Origin: Thalassospira tepidiphila MCCC 1A03514
Lineage (GTDB): Bacteria; Pseudomonadota; Alphaproteobacteria; Rhodospirillales; Thalassospiraceae
Direction of reading: 5' to 3'
NCBI RefSeq assembly: GCF_001662875.1
Contig: NZ_JPVZ01000009.1
Span: forward strand, 1-64,000
Length of the DNA: 64,000 nt
The position numbers and the translations under genes are program-made. Shown here in pieces: positions 27,448 through 36,633 of the stretch (within the stretch, counting starts at the first letter, position 1; each line of letters starts with the position of its first letter). The notes below the pieces were generated by a model. It saw only the letters and a program-made list of their open reading frames with translations. It made no database searches and had not been told where the DNA came from.

Positions 27448-28947
27448 CTAAACCCTGCGCGGCAGGGACACGATAACTTCCAGACCTTTTCCCGGCATAT
27501 TGCGCAACTCGATGCGCCCGTCATGGGCATCAATCACGGTTTTCACGATCGACAGCCCAAGGCCACTGCCCCCGGTGCTGCGCGCCCGTGATCCTTCAAC
27601 ACGATAAAACGGCAGGAACACCTTATCCTGATGTTCGACCGGGATCCCGGGCCCTTCGTCACGAATGGTGACCAGCACGGTATCCGCCGTTGCTTCGAGG
27701 CTGACATTGGCGCGATGGCCATATTTCAGGGCATTTTCAATCAGGTTGGTAAAGGCACGCTTTAACGTGCCCGGACGGCAAGACAACCGGATACTGCGTT
27801 TGCCCTCAAAGGAATGGGCATCATCATTGCCGCCGAACACAGTATGGACCGAACTGAACTGCAACGGCTGTGGCCCGGCAAAGCTAACCGGGCGGCCAAG
27901 ATCGGCATAGTCGTCACAGATGGCTTCAAGCACGGAAATGAAATCAACCGTGCGTTCTTCTTCCTTGGCGATCCAGTCGCCAAGGAAATCAAGCGCGTCA
28001 TTGAGCAGACTGTCCATTTCATCAAGATCGCGCAAAACGGTTTCGCGCAGCTCATCATTTTCAATGAACTCGGCGCGCAGCCTTAACCGTGTGCTGGGTG
28101 TGCGCAAGTCGTGCGAAATCGCGGCCAGCATCCGGGTGCGATCACCCAGCATCCGTGAAATACGTTCGCGCAAATCGTTATAGGCTGCGGCCATTGACCG
28201 GGCCTCGGTCGGTCCGCGTTCCTCGACCGGTGGGCCGCTGACATCATCGGCGTGATCAATGATTGCACGCGTAAGGCGCTTGAACGGGCCTGCCAACAAA
28301 TCGGCAAGCCCGGCAAACACGACAAGAACCGCCGCCACCCCCATCAGGAACATCAGAAACACCAGCGACGGCGATGAATAATTCGCCCACAGCTCGTTAT
28401 GGTGCACCAGAATGCGTTTGCCTGACGGCATCATGATTTCCACCTGTGCCTCAAGCCCCAGACGCGCAATTTCACGCGACAGTTCTGCAAAGAACAGGCT
28501 GGGATTTTCGGTGGCCTCGATGGTGGCGCGCTGTTCGGCACTTAAACGACCGCGTTCGAAATTCACCTTGACCGAGGTCGGCCAACCGGTATTGGCCAGT
28601 CGGACCGGCATGGCGATATGCTGTGCGGGTCTGGAAAACAACAACAATGTCCCGACATCATCAGATGGCAGGATGCGCATTGTCATGCCATCGCGCGCGG
28701 CGATGTCGATGATGTTTTCTTCAAATTCCGGGTTTTCGGCAATCCGTACCAGTTCGCGAATGGTAAAGCCCAGTGTATAGGCCCGGCCAATGCGTTCGTC
28801 CCGCTCGATCACATAATAGGATGCCATGGCGCTAAGGGCAGCAATGATCAGTCCGCCCAGCATCATCAAAAGAAAGATACGCCCGCCCAGCGTGCGCGGC
28901 TTGTAGCGGCGCATATAGTTGCTGAATTTTGCGAACATATCGGCCAT
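27448..28947 (-). CDS. Membrane sensor histidine kinase (EnvZ/GtrS-like)
   Basis: A 499-residue two-component sensor. It has a transmembrane helix at about 24-46, a periplasmic sensor domain (about 47-192), a second helix (about 194-218), a HAMP linker, HisKA with H279 in AAISHDLRTPSTRL, and a HATPase with NLIENALKYG, DEGPGIP and GGSGLGLSIV. It starts 8 bases after the response regulator stop, so they form one operon. It is convergent with the sugar importer. In Pseudomonas the GtrS-GltR pair controls glucose uptake, so sensing of sugar or a sugar acid is a reasonable inference. Confidence 0.93.
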   Translation of the reverse strand: MADMFAKFSNYMRRYKPRTLGGRIFLLMMLGGLIIAALSAMASYYVIERDERIGRAYTLGFTIRELVRIAENPEFEENIIDIAARDGMTMRILPSDDVGTLLLFSRPAQHIAMPVRLANTGWPTSVKVNFERGRLSAEQRATIEATENPSLFFAELSREIARLGLEAQVEIMMPSGKRILVHHNELWANYSSPSLVFLMFLMGVAAVLVVFAGLADLLAGPFKRLTRAIIDHADDVSGPPVEERGPTEARSMAAAYNDLRERISRMLGDRTRMLAAISHDLRTPSTRLRLRAEFIENDELRETVLRDLDEMDSLLNDALDFLGDWIAKEEERTVDFISVLEAICDDYADLGRPVSFAGPQPLQFSSVHTVFGGNDDAHSFEGKRSIRLSCRPGTLKRAFTNLIENALKYGHRANVSLEATADTVLVTIRDEGPGIPVEHQDKVFLPFYRVEGSRARSTGGSGLGLSIVKTVIDAHDGRIELRNMPGKGLEVIVSLPRRV

Positions 28948-28955
28948 GGGTCGGC

Positions 28956-29690
28956 CTAAATCGTTTGGGTGTCGGCGCAGAACTGATAGCCGATGCCGCG
29001 CACTGTCTTGATCAGTTTCGGGTTCTTGGCGTCTTTTTCGATTTTGCGGCGCAGGCGACTGATCTGGATATCGATGCTGCGATCAAACGGCAGCGAGCTT
29101 TGCCCGCGCACAATATCAACAAGCTGTTCACGCGATAGCGCCCGCTTGTTGTTCTTGACCAGCGCCAGAAGCAACGAAAACTCGCCCGTCGACAGATGCA
29201 CGGCGACATTATCGGCATCGCGCAATTCACGTGATCCGATATCAAGCGTCCATTCACCGAAAATGATCTTGTGCGCCGGGGCGACTTCGTTATCAGACGG
29301 CCCAACCGCCCCCGTTTCAAAGCGCCGGAACACAGCACGGATACGGGCCAACAATTCACGCGGGTTAAACGGTTTGGTCAGGTAATCATCTGCACCAAGT
29401 TCAAGGCCAAGAATACGGTCAGTATCCTCGCCCACCGCGGTCAGCATGACAATCGGCACCTTGGAGGTCCGTCGAACATCCCGGCACAGGGCAAAGCCGT
29501 CCTCGCCCGGCAACATGATATCAAGAATCACCAGATCGATTTTCCAGTCGCGCAGTGCACGATGCATTTCATTACCGTCGGACACGGTGGTAATGCGAAA
29601 ACCGTGTTGCAACAGGAACTTCTTCAAAAGCTTCTGGATTTCCTGGTCGTCATCAACGACCAGAATATGTGGTTCACGTCGCGTCGTCAG
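28956..29690 (-). CDS. OmpR-family response regulator (apparent non-AUG start)
   Basis: The partner of the adjacent kinase: an N-terminal receiver domain, with the phospho-acceptor Asp in LVILDIML and the conserved Lys in YLTKPF, followed by a winged-helix DNA-binding domain ending RTVRGIGYQF. No ATG or GTG gives a full receiver. The first usable start otherwise is a TTG at 29627, which would remove the essential acidic motif. The upstream in-frame codons read EPHILVVDDDQEIQKLL, clearly the missing first strand and helix. Between the in-frame stop at 29712-29714 and this motif the best start is a CTG at 29690, 9 bases after AGGGGAG. An ATT at 29666 is another option, as is a sequence error. 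Confidence 0.85.
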   Translation of the reverse strand: MTTRREPHILVVDDDQEIQKLLKKFLLQHGFRITTVSDGNEMHRALRDWKIDLVILDIMLPGEDGFALCRDVRRTSKVPIVMLTAVGEDTDRILGLELGADDYLTKPFNPRELLARIRAVFRRFETGAVGPSDNEVAPAHKIIFGEWTLDIGSRELRDADNVAVHLSTGEFSLLLALVKNNKRALSREQLVDIVRGQSSLPFDRSIDIQISRLRRKIEKDAKNPKLIKTVRGIGYQFCADTQTI

Positions 29691-29790
29691 TGTCCCGAAC
29701 TCCCCTGATATTCATCGGCCATGTCCCCGACCGCGGCGGGAGTTTAGTCGATATCGCCACCGGTTTGAACCGTTTTCCATCTGGCGTTTA

Positions 29791-29820
29791 AAAAGGAAAA
29801 AGCCGGGCAATGCCCGGCTT
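29791..29820 (-). terminator. Terminator of the lipoprotein gene
   Basis: A 10-bp stem (29800-29809 with 29811-29820) is followed on the minus strand by five T and more T further on. It lies 33 bases after the lipoprotein stop, before the response regulator. The remaining spacer up to 29690 holds the regulator promoter. Confidence 0.85.
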
Positions 29821-29852
29821 CCCCATATCCAGTCGTAAGGGCTGTAATCAGG

Positions 29853-31448
29853 TTACTTCAGGTCATAAACCTTGGTGCTACCAGATACTTCCGATGCCAC
29901 CACCAGCATTGCATTGCCGGTCGGGCTGTCCTTGGCATCAACAAACTGCAAGCCTTCGGGGGCCAGTTCACCGGCAGTATCATTTTCCGGATTGCCTGAG
30001 AAACGACGATCACTGTGATAGGTGACGAATTGCGGGTTGGTCGGGTTGGTCAGATCATAGACCATGAAGCCACCCTGACGTTCCAGCCCGATAAAGACAT
30101 AGGGCGTCCCGTTGACATAGCCACTTGCAATGCCTTCTGGCTCCGGGCCCTTGTCATCGGAGCGGTTGTCACGGCTGTAGTTTTCAGTATCCGAGGAATT
30201 GAAAACGTTGGGATAGTTCGCCGCCAATATCTGCTCAAACGCATCACCACTGTCAAAGACCATTTCACCGTCTGCATCCAGCACCGAGAACGACCGCGCG
30301 CCATAGCTATAGATGACATCGAAATCACCATCGCCATCAACGTCACCCTGCGCGGTTGTGGTCTTCAAACGACCAAGATTTTCATCCTTTTGCAGGGTGC
30401 TTGCGGTTGGGAAGGCCACCGGATCAAGCGTCAGTTTGCCAACGCGGGTTTCCTCGCTGTAACCGTCATAGTCGCGTGAATCGCCTTCATTGGCGATCAG
30501 GACCCATTCCTTGCCATCAATATTGATCGCATCGATGGTGTCAGGCATGAACATGCCCATCACCGGCCAAGTGCGGATATTGATCCTGCCGTCCTTGTCG
30601 CTGGCATCAAAGGCATGGACCGAATGATCCTTGAAGCCAAGACCGGCGACGTTTTTGACCGTTGCAGTTTCGATATCGACAATCGCAACCGCGTTGTTTT
30701 CCTGCAACGACACATAGGCCGTTTTGCTGTCATTGGAGACGGCGATATATTCCGGCTCCACATCCTGTGCCACGCTTGAAGTACCCGGATTGGACGTACG
30801 CATGCCATGGGGCAGCTTGCCATCATTCAGGAACTTGAAATCAACCGTGCGGACGTCATCATCGGACAAGTTTTCTGCACCACCGGCCATGGAAATGATC
30901 GAAACACTACCTTCCGGATCATTGGTGAATGCGTCATTCGGCTCACCCTCATTCGCGACCAGAACATATTTCCCATCCGGGGAAAACTTGATCATGTCGG
31001 GCAGTGCGCCAACGGTGACCGCTGAAATGAACCCGCCATCGGTATCAAAGAAAACGGCCTGACCCGGTGCCTGCTTATCGCTGTTTTCCACGGCCACGGC
31101 GACAACGCCATTTTTGATGGCAACACTGTTGGCACCCTTGCCCCAGGTAGAAAGATCAATCGCAGCGATCTTGGTCAGTTCGGACGGATCGGACATATCA
31201 AGAATATCGACCACTTTGTCCGCGCCATTGACGACAAAGATGCGCTTTGACACCGGATCAAATGCCGGAATTTCCGCCGCACTTTCATCCAGCATCCCGG
31301 TCCGATACTCGCCCATCGGCACAATCGTGATCGGATGCGCACCCGCATTGATGACGTCACCGGCCATCTTGGTGTGGTTGGGTGCAGTGCCTGCACAGGC
31401 TGTCAGAAGCAAAGAAACAGCGGCTGTCGCCATCAATGAAGAACGCAT
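29853..31448 (-). CDS. Choice-of-anchor I family lipoprotein (phytase/esterase-like propeller)
   Basis: A 531-residue exported protein with a lipoprotein signal; the lipobox is LTAC, with Cys18 as the lipidated residue. The rest is a predicted beta-propeller built of repeated strands such as VVDILDMSDP, YIAVSNDSKTAYVSLQENNAVAIVDI and LVVASEVSGSTKVYDL. It carries acidic calcium-binding-type loops (DVDGDGDFDV, about 370-379) and the family feature PEGIASG...PYVFIGLERQGG. Proteins of this family are secreted and sometimes linked to phosphate release. A Pho-box-like repeat 52-80 bases upstream supports a phosphate-starvation role. The enzymatic activity is not established from the sequence. Confidence 0.85.
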   Translation of the reverse strand: MRSSLMATAAVSLLLTACAGTAPNHTKMAGDVINAGAHPITIVPMGEYRTGMLDESAAEIPAFDPVSKRIFVVNGADKVVDILDMSDPSELTKIAAIDLSTWGKGANSVAIKNGVVAVAVENSDKQAPGQAVFFDTDGGFISAVTVGALPDMIKFSPDGKYVLVANEGEPNDAFTNDPEGSVSIISMAGGAENLSDDDVRTVDFKFLNDGKLPHGMRTSNPGTSSVAQDVEPEYIAVSNDSKTAYVSLQENNAVAIVDIETATVKNVAGLGFKDHSVHAFDASDKDGRINIRTWPVMGMFMPDTIDAINIDGKEWVLIANEGDSRDYDGYSEETRVGKLTLDPVAFPTASTLQKDENLGRLKTTTAQGDVDGDGDFDVIYSYGARSFSVLDADGEMVFDSGDAFEQILAANYPNVFNSSDTENYSRDNRSDDKGPEPEGIASGYVNGTPYVFIGLERQGGFMVYDLTNPTNPQFVTYHSDRRFSGNPENDTAGELAPEGLQFVDAKDSPTGNAMLVVASEVSGSTKVYDLK

Positions 31449-31499
31449 GTTTTCCCCTTGGAATAACCGTAATCAAAGCAGGCAGACTGCGTGTTTGTT

Positions 31500-31528
31500 G
31501 TAACGGTTTCATGACTTGGTCGTGACAG
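31500..31528 (-). promoter_or_regulatory. Pho-box-like direct repeat
   Basis: The minus strand carries three 7-base units at an exact 11-base period: CTGTCAC, AAGTCAT and CCGTTAC, each separated by 4 A/C-rich bases. The established PhoB box is CTGTCAT repeated every 11 bases, so matches are 6/7, 5/7 and 4/7. It lies 52-80 bases upstream of the lipoprotein ATG, where an activator would sit. Confidence 0.6.
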
Positions 31529-31642
31529 TTTCATAAATTTCTTATCGGTGGGACTGCTCCAATCCCTGTCTGGTTTCGTATCAAAACTATAACTCGAAAC
31601 AATCCGTCGGGATTTGCCCCGCGACCCAGACAGGAGCCACAC

Positions 31643-32689
31643 ATGCCACGGATGTCAAACGTGAATATTGCGATCATTGGTGCCGGAATGGCGGGCCTAA
31701 AGGCGGCCAGCACGCTGCACCGCATCGGCATGAATGTAACGGTGTTTGAAAAAAGCCGCGGTCTTGGCGGGCGGCTGGCGTCACGGCGCACCGACTTTGG
31801 CCATTTCAATCATGGTGCGCAATATGTGACAGCGCGCGATCCCGGCTTTAATGCGTTTTTGCAAGAAGCAACCGAGTTTAACGCGGCCCAGAACTGGTCG
31901 CCCAACCTGCATCGCGGAACGTCCGCCCCCGCACAATCCGGTGCGGCACTTTCACCGATCGCGCGCCATGTCGGCAACCTTGCCGAAGAACCCTGGTATC
32001 AGGGTGCGCCGCAGATGAACAAACTGATCCGCCCACTGGTCGACACCTTCCCGATCCAGAAACAACACCGCATCGTCGGCATCGAGCCGAGCGGACCGCG
32101 CAGTTTTATACTCCATGATGATCTGGACGGGACTTACGGCCCGTTTGATGGTGTGATCGTCACCGCCCCTGCCCCGCAGACTGCCGATCTTTTGCGCCCG
32201 CTTGCCCCGCGCTATGCCCCGATTGACGAGGTTGTCATGGCGCCGTGCTGGGCAGTGATGGCCGCCTTTGAAAGCCCGCTTCCCACCGGCTTTGACGCGA
32301 TGTTGTATCCGAGCCCTGAAATCAGTTGGGCCGCGCGGAGCAGCCAGAACGATGACATGTTCCACCGTCGCACACCCGATCCGTGGGTGCTTCATGCCAG
32401 CCCGGAATGGTCACGCCAGCACCTTGAAGAAGACAAGGACCGCGTGATTGAAAAGCTGTTGGCCGCCCTTCGTGATGTCAGTGGCGTGAAACTGCCTGAA
32501 CTTCATTCGGTGCAGGCCCATCGCTGGCGCTATGCCCGTACTGAATTGCCGCTTGGCAAAAGTCACCTTAATGGCATGAATGGCCGGGTGATTGCCGCAG
32601 GCGACTGGTGCCTTGGCGCACGGGTCGAGGCGGCCTGGCGCAGTGGCCGAACAGCGGCACATGCCATGGTCGAAGCCCTGATCGGGTAA
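31643..32689 (+). CDS. FAD-dependent NAD(P)-binding oxidoreductase, renalase-like
   Basis: A 348-residue flavoprotein of the amine oxidase superfamily. The dinucleotide motif IAIIGAGMAGLKAASTL is at the N-terminus. It is followed by the renalase-type VFEKSRGLGGRLASRR (about 36-51) and FNHGAQYVTARD, and at the C-terminus AAGDWCLGARVEAAWRSG binds the flavin. AGGAG precedes the ATG. Bacterial renalase-like enzymes oxidise aberrant forms of NAD(P)H; related proteins often sit near photolyase and singlet-oxygen response genes. It starts a compact group with two small DUF genes. Confidence 0.85.
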   Translation: MPRMSNVNIAIIGAGMAGLKAASTLHRIGMNVTVFEKSRGLGGRLASRRTDFGHFNHGAQYVTARDPGFNAFLQEATEFNAAQNWSPNLHRGTSAPAQSGAALSPIARHVGNLAEEPWYQGAPQMNKLIRPLVDTFPIQKQHRIVGIEPSGPRSFILHDDLDGTYGPFDGVIVTAPAPQTADLLRPLAPRYAPIDEVVMAPCWAVMAAFESPLPTGFDAMLYPSPEISWAARSSQNDDMFHRRTPDPWVLHASPEWSRQHLEEDKDRVIEKLLAALRDVSGVKLPELHSVQAHRWRYARTELPLGKSHLNGMNGRVIAAGDWCLGARVEAAWRSGRTAAHAMVEALIG

Positions 32690-32717
32690 TCGGTAAACGT
32701 GATCCGAACGCAGTGTC

Positions 32718-32912
32718 ATGCCAAAAAATGCCAATGGACGTCGTCACAGCAAATCAGATTTGCCGCAGAAAACCTGCGTGACATGCGCACGACCGTTTAA
32801 CTGGCGGCGCAAATGGAAGGATTGCTGGGACGAGGTTCAATATTGTTCTGACCGGTGCCGTCGCCAGCGAAAGCAGCCTGCAAAAACGGACATGCAGGAC
32901 CAAGTATCATGA
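32718..32912 (+). CDS. DUF2256 zinc-ribbon-like protein
   Basis: A 64-residue basic protein with two Cys pairs, KTCVTCARPF (about 18-27) and YCSDRC (about 42-47), and the WRRKW...CWDEVQYCS core of DUF2256. It probably binds zinc. DUF2256 genes are frequently found near photolyase/cryptochrome-related genes. It overlaps the next gene by an ATGA, so the two are translationally coupled. No strong ribosome-binding site is visible. Confidence 0.9.
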   Translation: MPKNANGRRHSKSDLPQKTCVTCARPFNWRRKWKDCWDEVQYCSDRCRRQRKQPAKTDMQDQVS

Positions 32913-33196
32913 TGTTTGACCGAAAAGACGAAGATCAGCCAACCTACGCCATCCTGCGCCAGCGCGTGATTGATCTGGCAACACAGCGCGGGCCGGACAA
33001 AACGATCTGCCCGTCAGAGGTTGCCAAAACCTTTGGATCTTATTGGCGGGATTTGATGCCGCGCGTGCATCAGGTGGCAGAGCAACTATGTGCCGAACGC
33101 AAACTGACATTTGAAAAGGGCGGCATCAGCCATGGCCAAAACCGCCCTTCGGGTAACTATCGATTGCGTATCGTCGCTGATGATCAGGACGACTAA
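32909..33196 (+). CDS. DUF3253 protein, winged-helix-like
   Basis: A 95-residue protein of the DUF3253 family: YAILRQRVIDLATQRGPDKTICPSEVA (in part about 12-38) followed by the W-R-D-L-M-P motif and a C-terminal SGNYRLRI. The family is predicted to adopt a winged-helix fold (biofilm-development YmgB/S-2-like naming in some databases); the function is unknown. The start ATG at 32909 overlaps the DUF2256 stop. The convergent pgi gene ends 6 bases later. Confidence 0.88.
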   Translation: MMFDRKDEDQPTYAILRQRVIDLATQRGPDKTICPSEVAKTFGSYWRDLMPRVHQVAEQLCAERKLTFEKGGISHGQNRPSGNYRLRIVADDQDD

Positions 33197-33202
33197 GCCA
33201 GC

Positions 33203-34882
33203 TTATGCGCCGCGCAAGGCATGCAGCCGTTTGATCAGACCGGCCGTCGACGCATCGCGCGTACCGGCATCTTCCTTGCCCTCGACCATCGGAAGCAGTT
33301 CCTTGGCAAGTTGCTTGCCAAGTTCAACGCCCCACTGGTCATAGGAATTGACGTTCCAGATGATGCCCTGAACAAAGATTTTATGTTCATACATCGCAAC
33401 CAACCGGCCAAGGGTAAAGGGATCAAGCTGCTTATAAAGGATCATGGTGCTGGGCTTGTTGCCATCAAACACCTTTTGCGGTGCCAGCACGTCAATCTCG
33501 GCCGGTGACAGGTCACTGCCAGAAAGCTCTTCACGGACTTCTTCTTCGGTCTTGCCACGCATCAATGCCTCGGCCTGTGCAAGGCAGTTCGACACCAACT
33601 TGTCGTGATGGTTGGCCAACGGATGTAGCGCATTGGCCGCCATAATGAAATCAACCGGGATCAGTTCGGTGCCCTGATGGATCAGCTGATAAAACGCATG
33701 CTGGCCGTTGGTGCCCGGTTCTCCCCAGATGATCGGGCCGGTTTCATAGGCAATCGGTTTGCCGTCACGGGTGACGGACTTGCCATTGCTTTCCATATCG
33801 GCCTGCTGCAGGTAGGCCGGCAGACGCGACAGGTGCTGATCATAGGGCAGGATAGCCTGACTGGATGCGCCCAGCACATTGCGATACCAAACCCCGATCA
33901 GACCAAGGATCATTGGAATGTTGGTTTCAATCGGGGCTGTTTTGAAATGGTTGTCCATCGACTGCGCCCCGCGCAGCAATTCTTCGAACTTGTCATACCC
34001 GACGGCCAGAATGATCGGCAGACCGATTGCCGACCACAGGCTATAACGTCCGCCAACCCAATCCCAGAAACCGAATGCGTTGTTGGTATCAATGCCAAAT
34101 GCCGCGACCTTGTCCAGCGCGGTTGAAACCGCGACGAAATGCTTGGCAACGGCTGCTTCGTCTTTCAGCATCCCGACAAGCCAATCACGCGCCGAATAGG
34201 CGTTGGTTAGCGTTTCGTCTGTGGTGAAGGTTTTGGACTCGATGATGAAAAGCGTCGTTTCCGCATCAAGGAATTTCAGCGTATCGACAATATGCGCGCC
34301 ATCAACGTTGGACACGAAATGGCAGCGAATGCCATCGATGTGATATGGCCGCAGCGCCTCGTTGACCATCACCGGACCAAGGTCGGAGCCCCCAATACCG
34401 ATATTGACCACATCGGTGATTTTCTTGCCGGTATGGCCTTTCCATTCGCCGGAATGGACGCGTCCTGCAAAGTCTTTCAGACGGGCAAGCACTTCCTTGA
34501 CCGCCGGCATCACGTCTTTGCCGTCAACCTCGACCGGGCCACCATCAAGATTGCGGAGTGCTGTATGCAGGACCGCACGGTTTTCGGTGACATTGATCTT
34601 GTCGCCTGCAAACATCCGGTCGCGCCAGCCTTCAACATTGGCCGCCGTCGCAAGCTCAACCAGGGCCGCCATCACATCGTCGGTGATCAGGTTTTTGGAG
34701 TAATCAACAAACAGGTCATTGAGGGCCGCACTGTATCGTTCAAACCGCGCGGGATCGTTGGCAAAGGCCTTACGCAGATTGAGCTTTTCGGAAACTTCCG
34801 CGCCCAGTTGATCGAGTTTATCCCAGTTTGCGGTCATTTTATCAGCAGACATACCACCCTCGGCCCATTCAAATTTATTCAT
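33203..34882 (-). CDS. pgi: Glucose-6-phosphate isomerase
   Basis: Interconverts glucose 6-phosphate and fructose 6-phosphate. The signatures include [32 protein letters not shown] (the first Pgi signature) and [12 protein letters not shown] with the conserved Gln/Lys region at the C-terminus. The length, 559 residues from the ATG at 34882, is normal. An internal ATG at 34852 has a better GAGGGT upstream and would give 549 residues; both fit the family. It lies downstream of the PfkB sugar kinase on the same strand with 119 bases and a strong hairpin between them. Confidence 0.97.
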   Translation of the reverse strand: MNKFEWAEGGMSADKMTANWDKLDQLGAEVSEKLNLRKAFANDPARFERYSAALNDLFVDYSKNLITDDVMAALVELATAANVEGWRDRMFAGDKINVTENRAVLHTALRNLDGGPVEVDGKDVMPAVKEVLARLKDFAGRVHSGEWKGHTGKKITDVVNIGIGGSDLGPVMVNEALRPYHIDGIRCHFVSNVDGAHIVDTLKFLDAETTLFIIESKTFTTDETLTNAYSARDWLVGMLKDEAAVAKHFVAVSTALDKVAAFGIDTNNAFGFWDWVGGRYSLWSAIGLPIILAVGYDKFEELLRGAQSMDNHFKTAPIETNIPMILGLIGVWYRNVLGASSQAILPYDQHLSRLPAYLQQADMESNGKSVTRDGKPIAYETGPIIWGEPGTNGQHAFYQLIHQGTELIPVDFIMAANALHPLANHHDKLVSNCLAQAEALMRGKTEEEVREELSGSDLSPAEIDVLAPQKVFDGNKPSTMILYKQLDPFTLGRLVAMYEHKIFVQGIIWNVNSYDQWGVELGKQLAKELLPMVEGKEDAGTRDASTAGLIKRLHALRGA

Positions 34883-34947
34883 AACAATGCGGTGCTATCG
34901 CCAACAGGCTAACACGCGTTTCAAACCATGTGTGGGACAGTTTGCAG

Positions 34948-34985
34948 CACGCGGCGGCAAGATTATGGCCGCCGCGTGATTTTTC
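34948..34985. other. Strong hairpin between the sugar kinase and pgi
   Basis: A perfect 11-bp G+C-rich stem (34948-34958 with 34968-34978). The T tract follows on the plus strand, where no gene reads into it; on the minus strand, where both flanking genes lie, none follows. It may stabilise the 3' end of the kinase mRNA or terminate antisense transcription. Confidence 0.6.
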
Positions 34986-35001
34986 ATTTACGCCTGTGAT
35001 C

Positions 35002-35961
35002 TTATCGGTTCGAAAGAAAGTCTTCGACTTCTTTTTCCGTCGGCAATGCGTTGATGGCACCACGCTTGGTTGCCGTAATCGCGCCGACCGCATTGGCAAA
35101 GCGGCACGCGGCTGCAAGCTTGTCTTCGGACCCCAGAAGCTCCGGGTCCTTCAGCAGGCGCGACAGGAAGCCTGCCGTGCAGCCATCCCCTGCCCCGGTC
35201 GCATCAACCGCCGTGATTTCAAAGGACGGCACAAAACCATCAAACGCCGGTGTGATGTAACGTGATCCCTTGGGACCGTAAGTCACAATCATCGCACGCC
35301 ACTGATCACACCACAGATCCTTGATGCCTTCTTCAAGATCATCCTTGCCGGAGACAAAAGTGATTTCCTCGTCCGACATTTTGACGACATCGGCCTGACT
35401 GATCGCCAAACGCAGGATTTCACGTGCCTTTTCCGCACTCGGCCACAGCGGCAGGCGCAGGTTCGGGTCACACGAAATGATCGCGCCGTTCTCGCGGGCA
35501 ATTTTGATCGCTTCAAGCGTCGCCGCGCGCGGGTCATCATCGATCATGCAAAGCGTTCCATAGTGGAACAGATCGGTTGATTTCAGCATGTCCTGATCAA
35601 GATCAGCAATGCTGAGCAACATGTCAGCAGACGGGCTGCGATAGAATGAAAATTCGCGTTCCCCATCGGCACGCAGGGAGACGAATGCAAGCCCGGTCAG
35701 GGCTTCCTTGGTGAGCACAATGCCCGATGTATCGACATTGTCTGCCTTAAGGGTATCGACCAGAAAATGGCCAAAGGCATCATCGCCGAGTTTACCGATA
35801 AAACCGGTTTCAATACCCAGACGCTGCAAACCCACAGCCGCATTGCCCGGTGCGCCCCCGGCCGCCTTGGCAAAGGCCGGCGCATCGGCAAGGCCGGTTC
35901 CGGTCACGGTCGGAACAAAATCAATCAGCAGTTCCCCAAGACAAACAGCTTTGGCTGTCAT
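35002..35961 (-). CDS. PfkB-family carbohydrate kinase, probably fructokinase
   Basis: A 319-residue ribokinase-fold sugar kinase. It starts AVCLGELLIDFVP, includes the first PfkB signature GGAPGNAAVGLQRLG (about 34-48) and the second, with catalytic Asp, DATGAGDGCTAGF (about 252-264). GGAGA lies before the ATG at 35961; an earlier in-frame start at 36027 is not needed. The linkage to pgi favours fructose as substrate, so that fructose enters as fructose 6-phosphate, but other ketoses are possible. Confidence 0.9.
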   Translation of the reverse strand: MTAKAVCLGELLIDFVPTVTGTGLADAPAFAKAAGGAPGNAAVGLQRLGIETGFIGKLGDDAFGHFLVDTLKADNVDTSGIVLTKEALTGLAFVSLRADGEREFSFYRSPSADMLLSIADLDQDMLKSTDLFHYGTLCMIDDDPRAATLEAIKIARENGAIISCDPNLRLPLWPSAEKAREILRLAISQADVVKMSDEEITFVSGKDDLEEGIKDLWCDQWRAMIVTYGPKGSRYITPAFDGFVPSFEITAVDATGAGDGCTAGFLSRLLKDPELLGSEDKLAAACRFANAVGAITATKRGAINALPTEKEVEDFLSNR

Positions 35962-36222
35962 GACGTTTCTCCGTTCGAATTGTCCGCAAATTCGGCGGAT
36001 CAATAGTGTGTGGTCTGTGGGACCCACCGCCTTTTAAATCGATTCAACGCGTCAGACAAATGCTAATCGAACGCGGCACCGCATTCGCCAGCATATCGGC
36101 TTTTCACATTCTTGCGCAAAAGGCTTGGCCCCAAAAGATTAGGGCTTCAGTGCGAAAATCGCCCCGGATATAAAGTCGCGAAATCAAAACCAAACCACAC
36201 TAGCAGACAACAGGGCATTTTC

Positions 36223-36591
36223 ATGAGCACACTCGTCGCACGAAATCTGATGCAAAGTTTTGATCAAATTACCGACTATTGGTCGCCAAAGATCATCGGT
36301 GAGGTGAATGACCAATATCTGAAAATTGCAAAAGTAAAAGGCGAACTCGTCTGGCATGCCCATGACGAGGAAGACGAGCTGTTCCATATCGTCAAGGGGA
36401 GCCTGATCATCGAGTTCGAAGACCACAAGGTCGAACTGAGCGAAGGCGAGTTTCTGACCATCCCCAAAGGGGTCATGCATAACCCGATTGCCAAGGAAGA
36501 GTGCTGGGTCCTGCTGATTGAAAGCAAATCGACCAAACACACTGGCAATGTTGTTACTGAAAAAACCAAAACCCTATCGCAGCAGTTGTAA
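36223..36591 (+). CDS. Small cupin-domain protein
   Basis: A 122-residue single-domain cupin. The metal-binding motif is visible as WHAHDEEDELFHIVKG (about 44-59), with the second-motif histidine in GVMHNP (about 85-90). Such proteins may bind a metal and a small ligand or act as isomerases; no substrate can be assigned. AGGG lies before the ATG at 36223. The 261-bp region upstream (35962-36222), divergent from the sugar kinase, holds both promoters; I see nothing else in it. Confidence 0.85.
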   Translation: MSTLVARNLMQSFDQITDYWSPKIIGEVNDQYLKIAKVKGELVWHAHDEEDELFHIVKGSLIIEFEDHKVELSEGEFLTIPKGVMHNPIAKEECWVLLIESKSTKHTGNVVTEKTKTLSQQL

Positions 36592-36633
36592 CGTCCACGA
36601 AGTTGCTGCGACAGAGTGCCTGTGGTGGGCGAG

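Noticed and set aside
36577-36611. An 8-bp inverted repeat at the end of the cupin gene as a terminator
   Set aside because: It overlaps the coding end, has a large loop and no T tract on either side.
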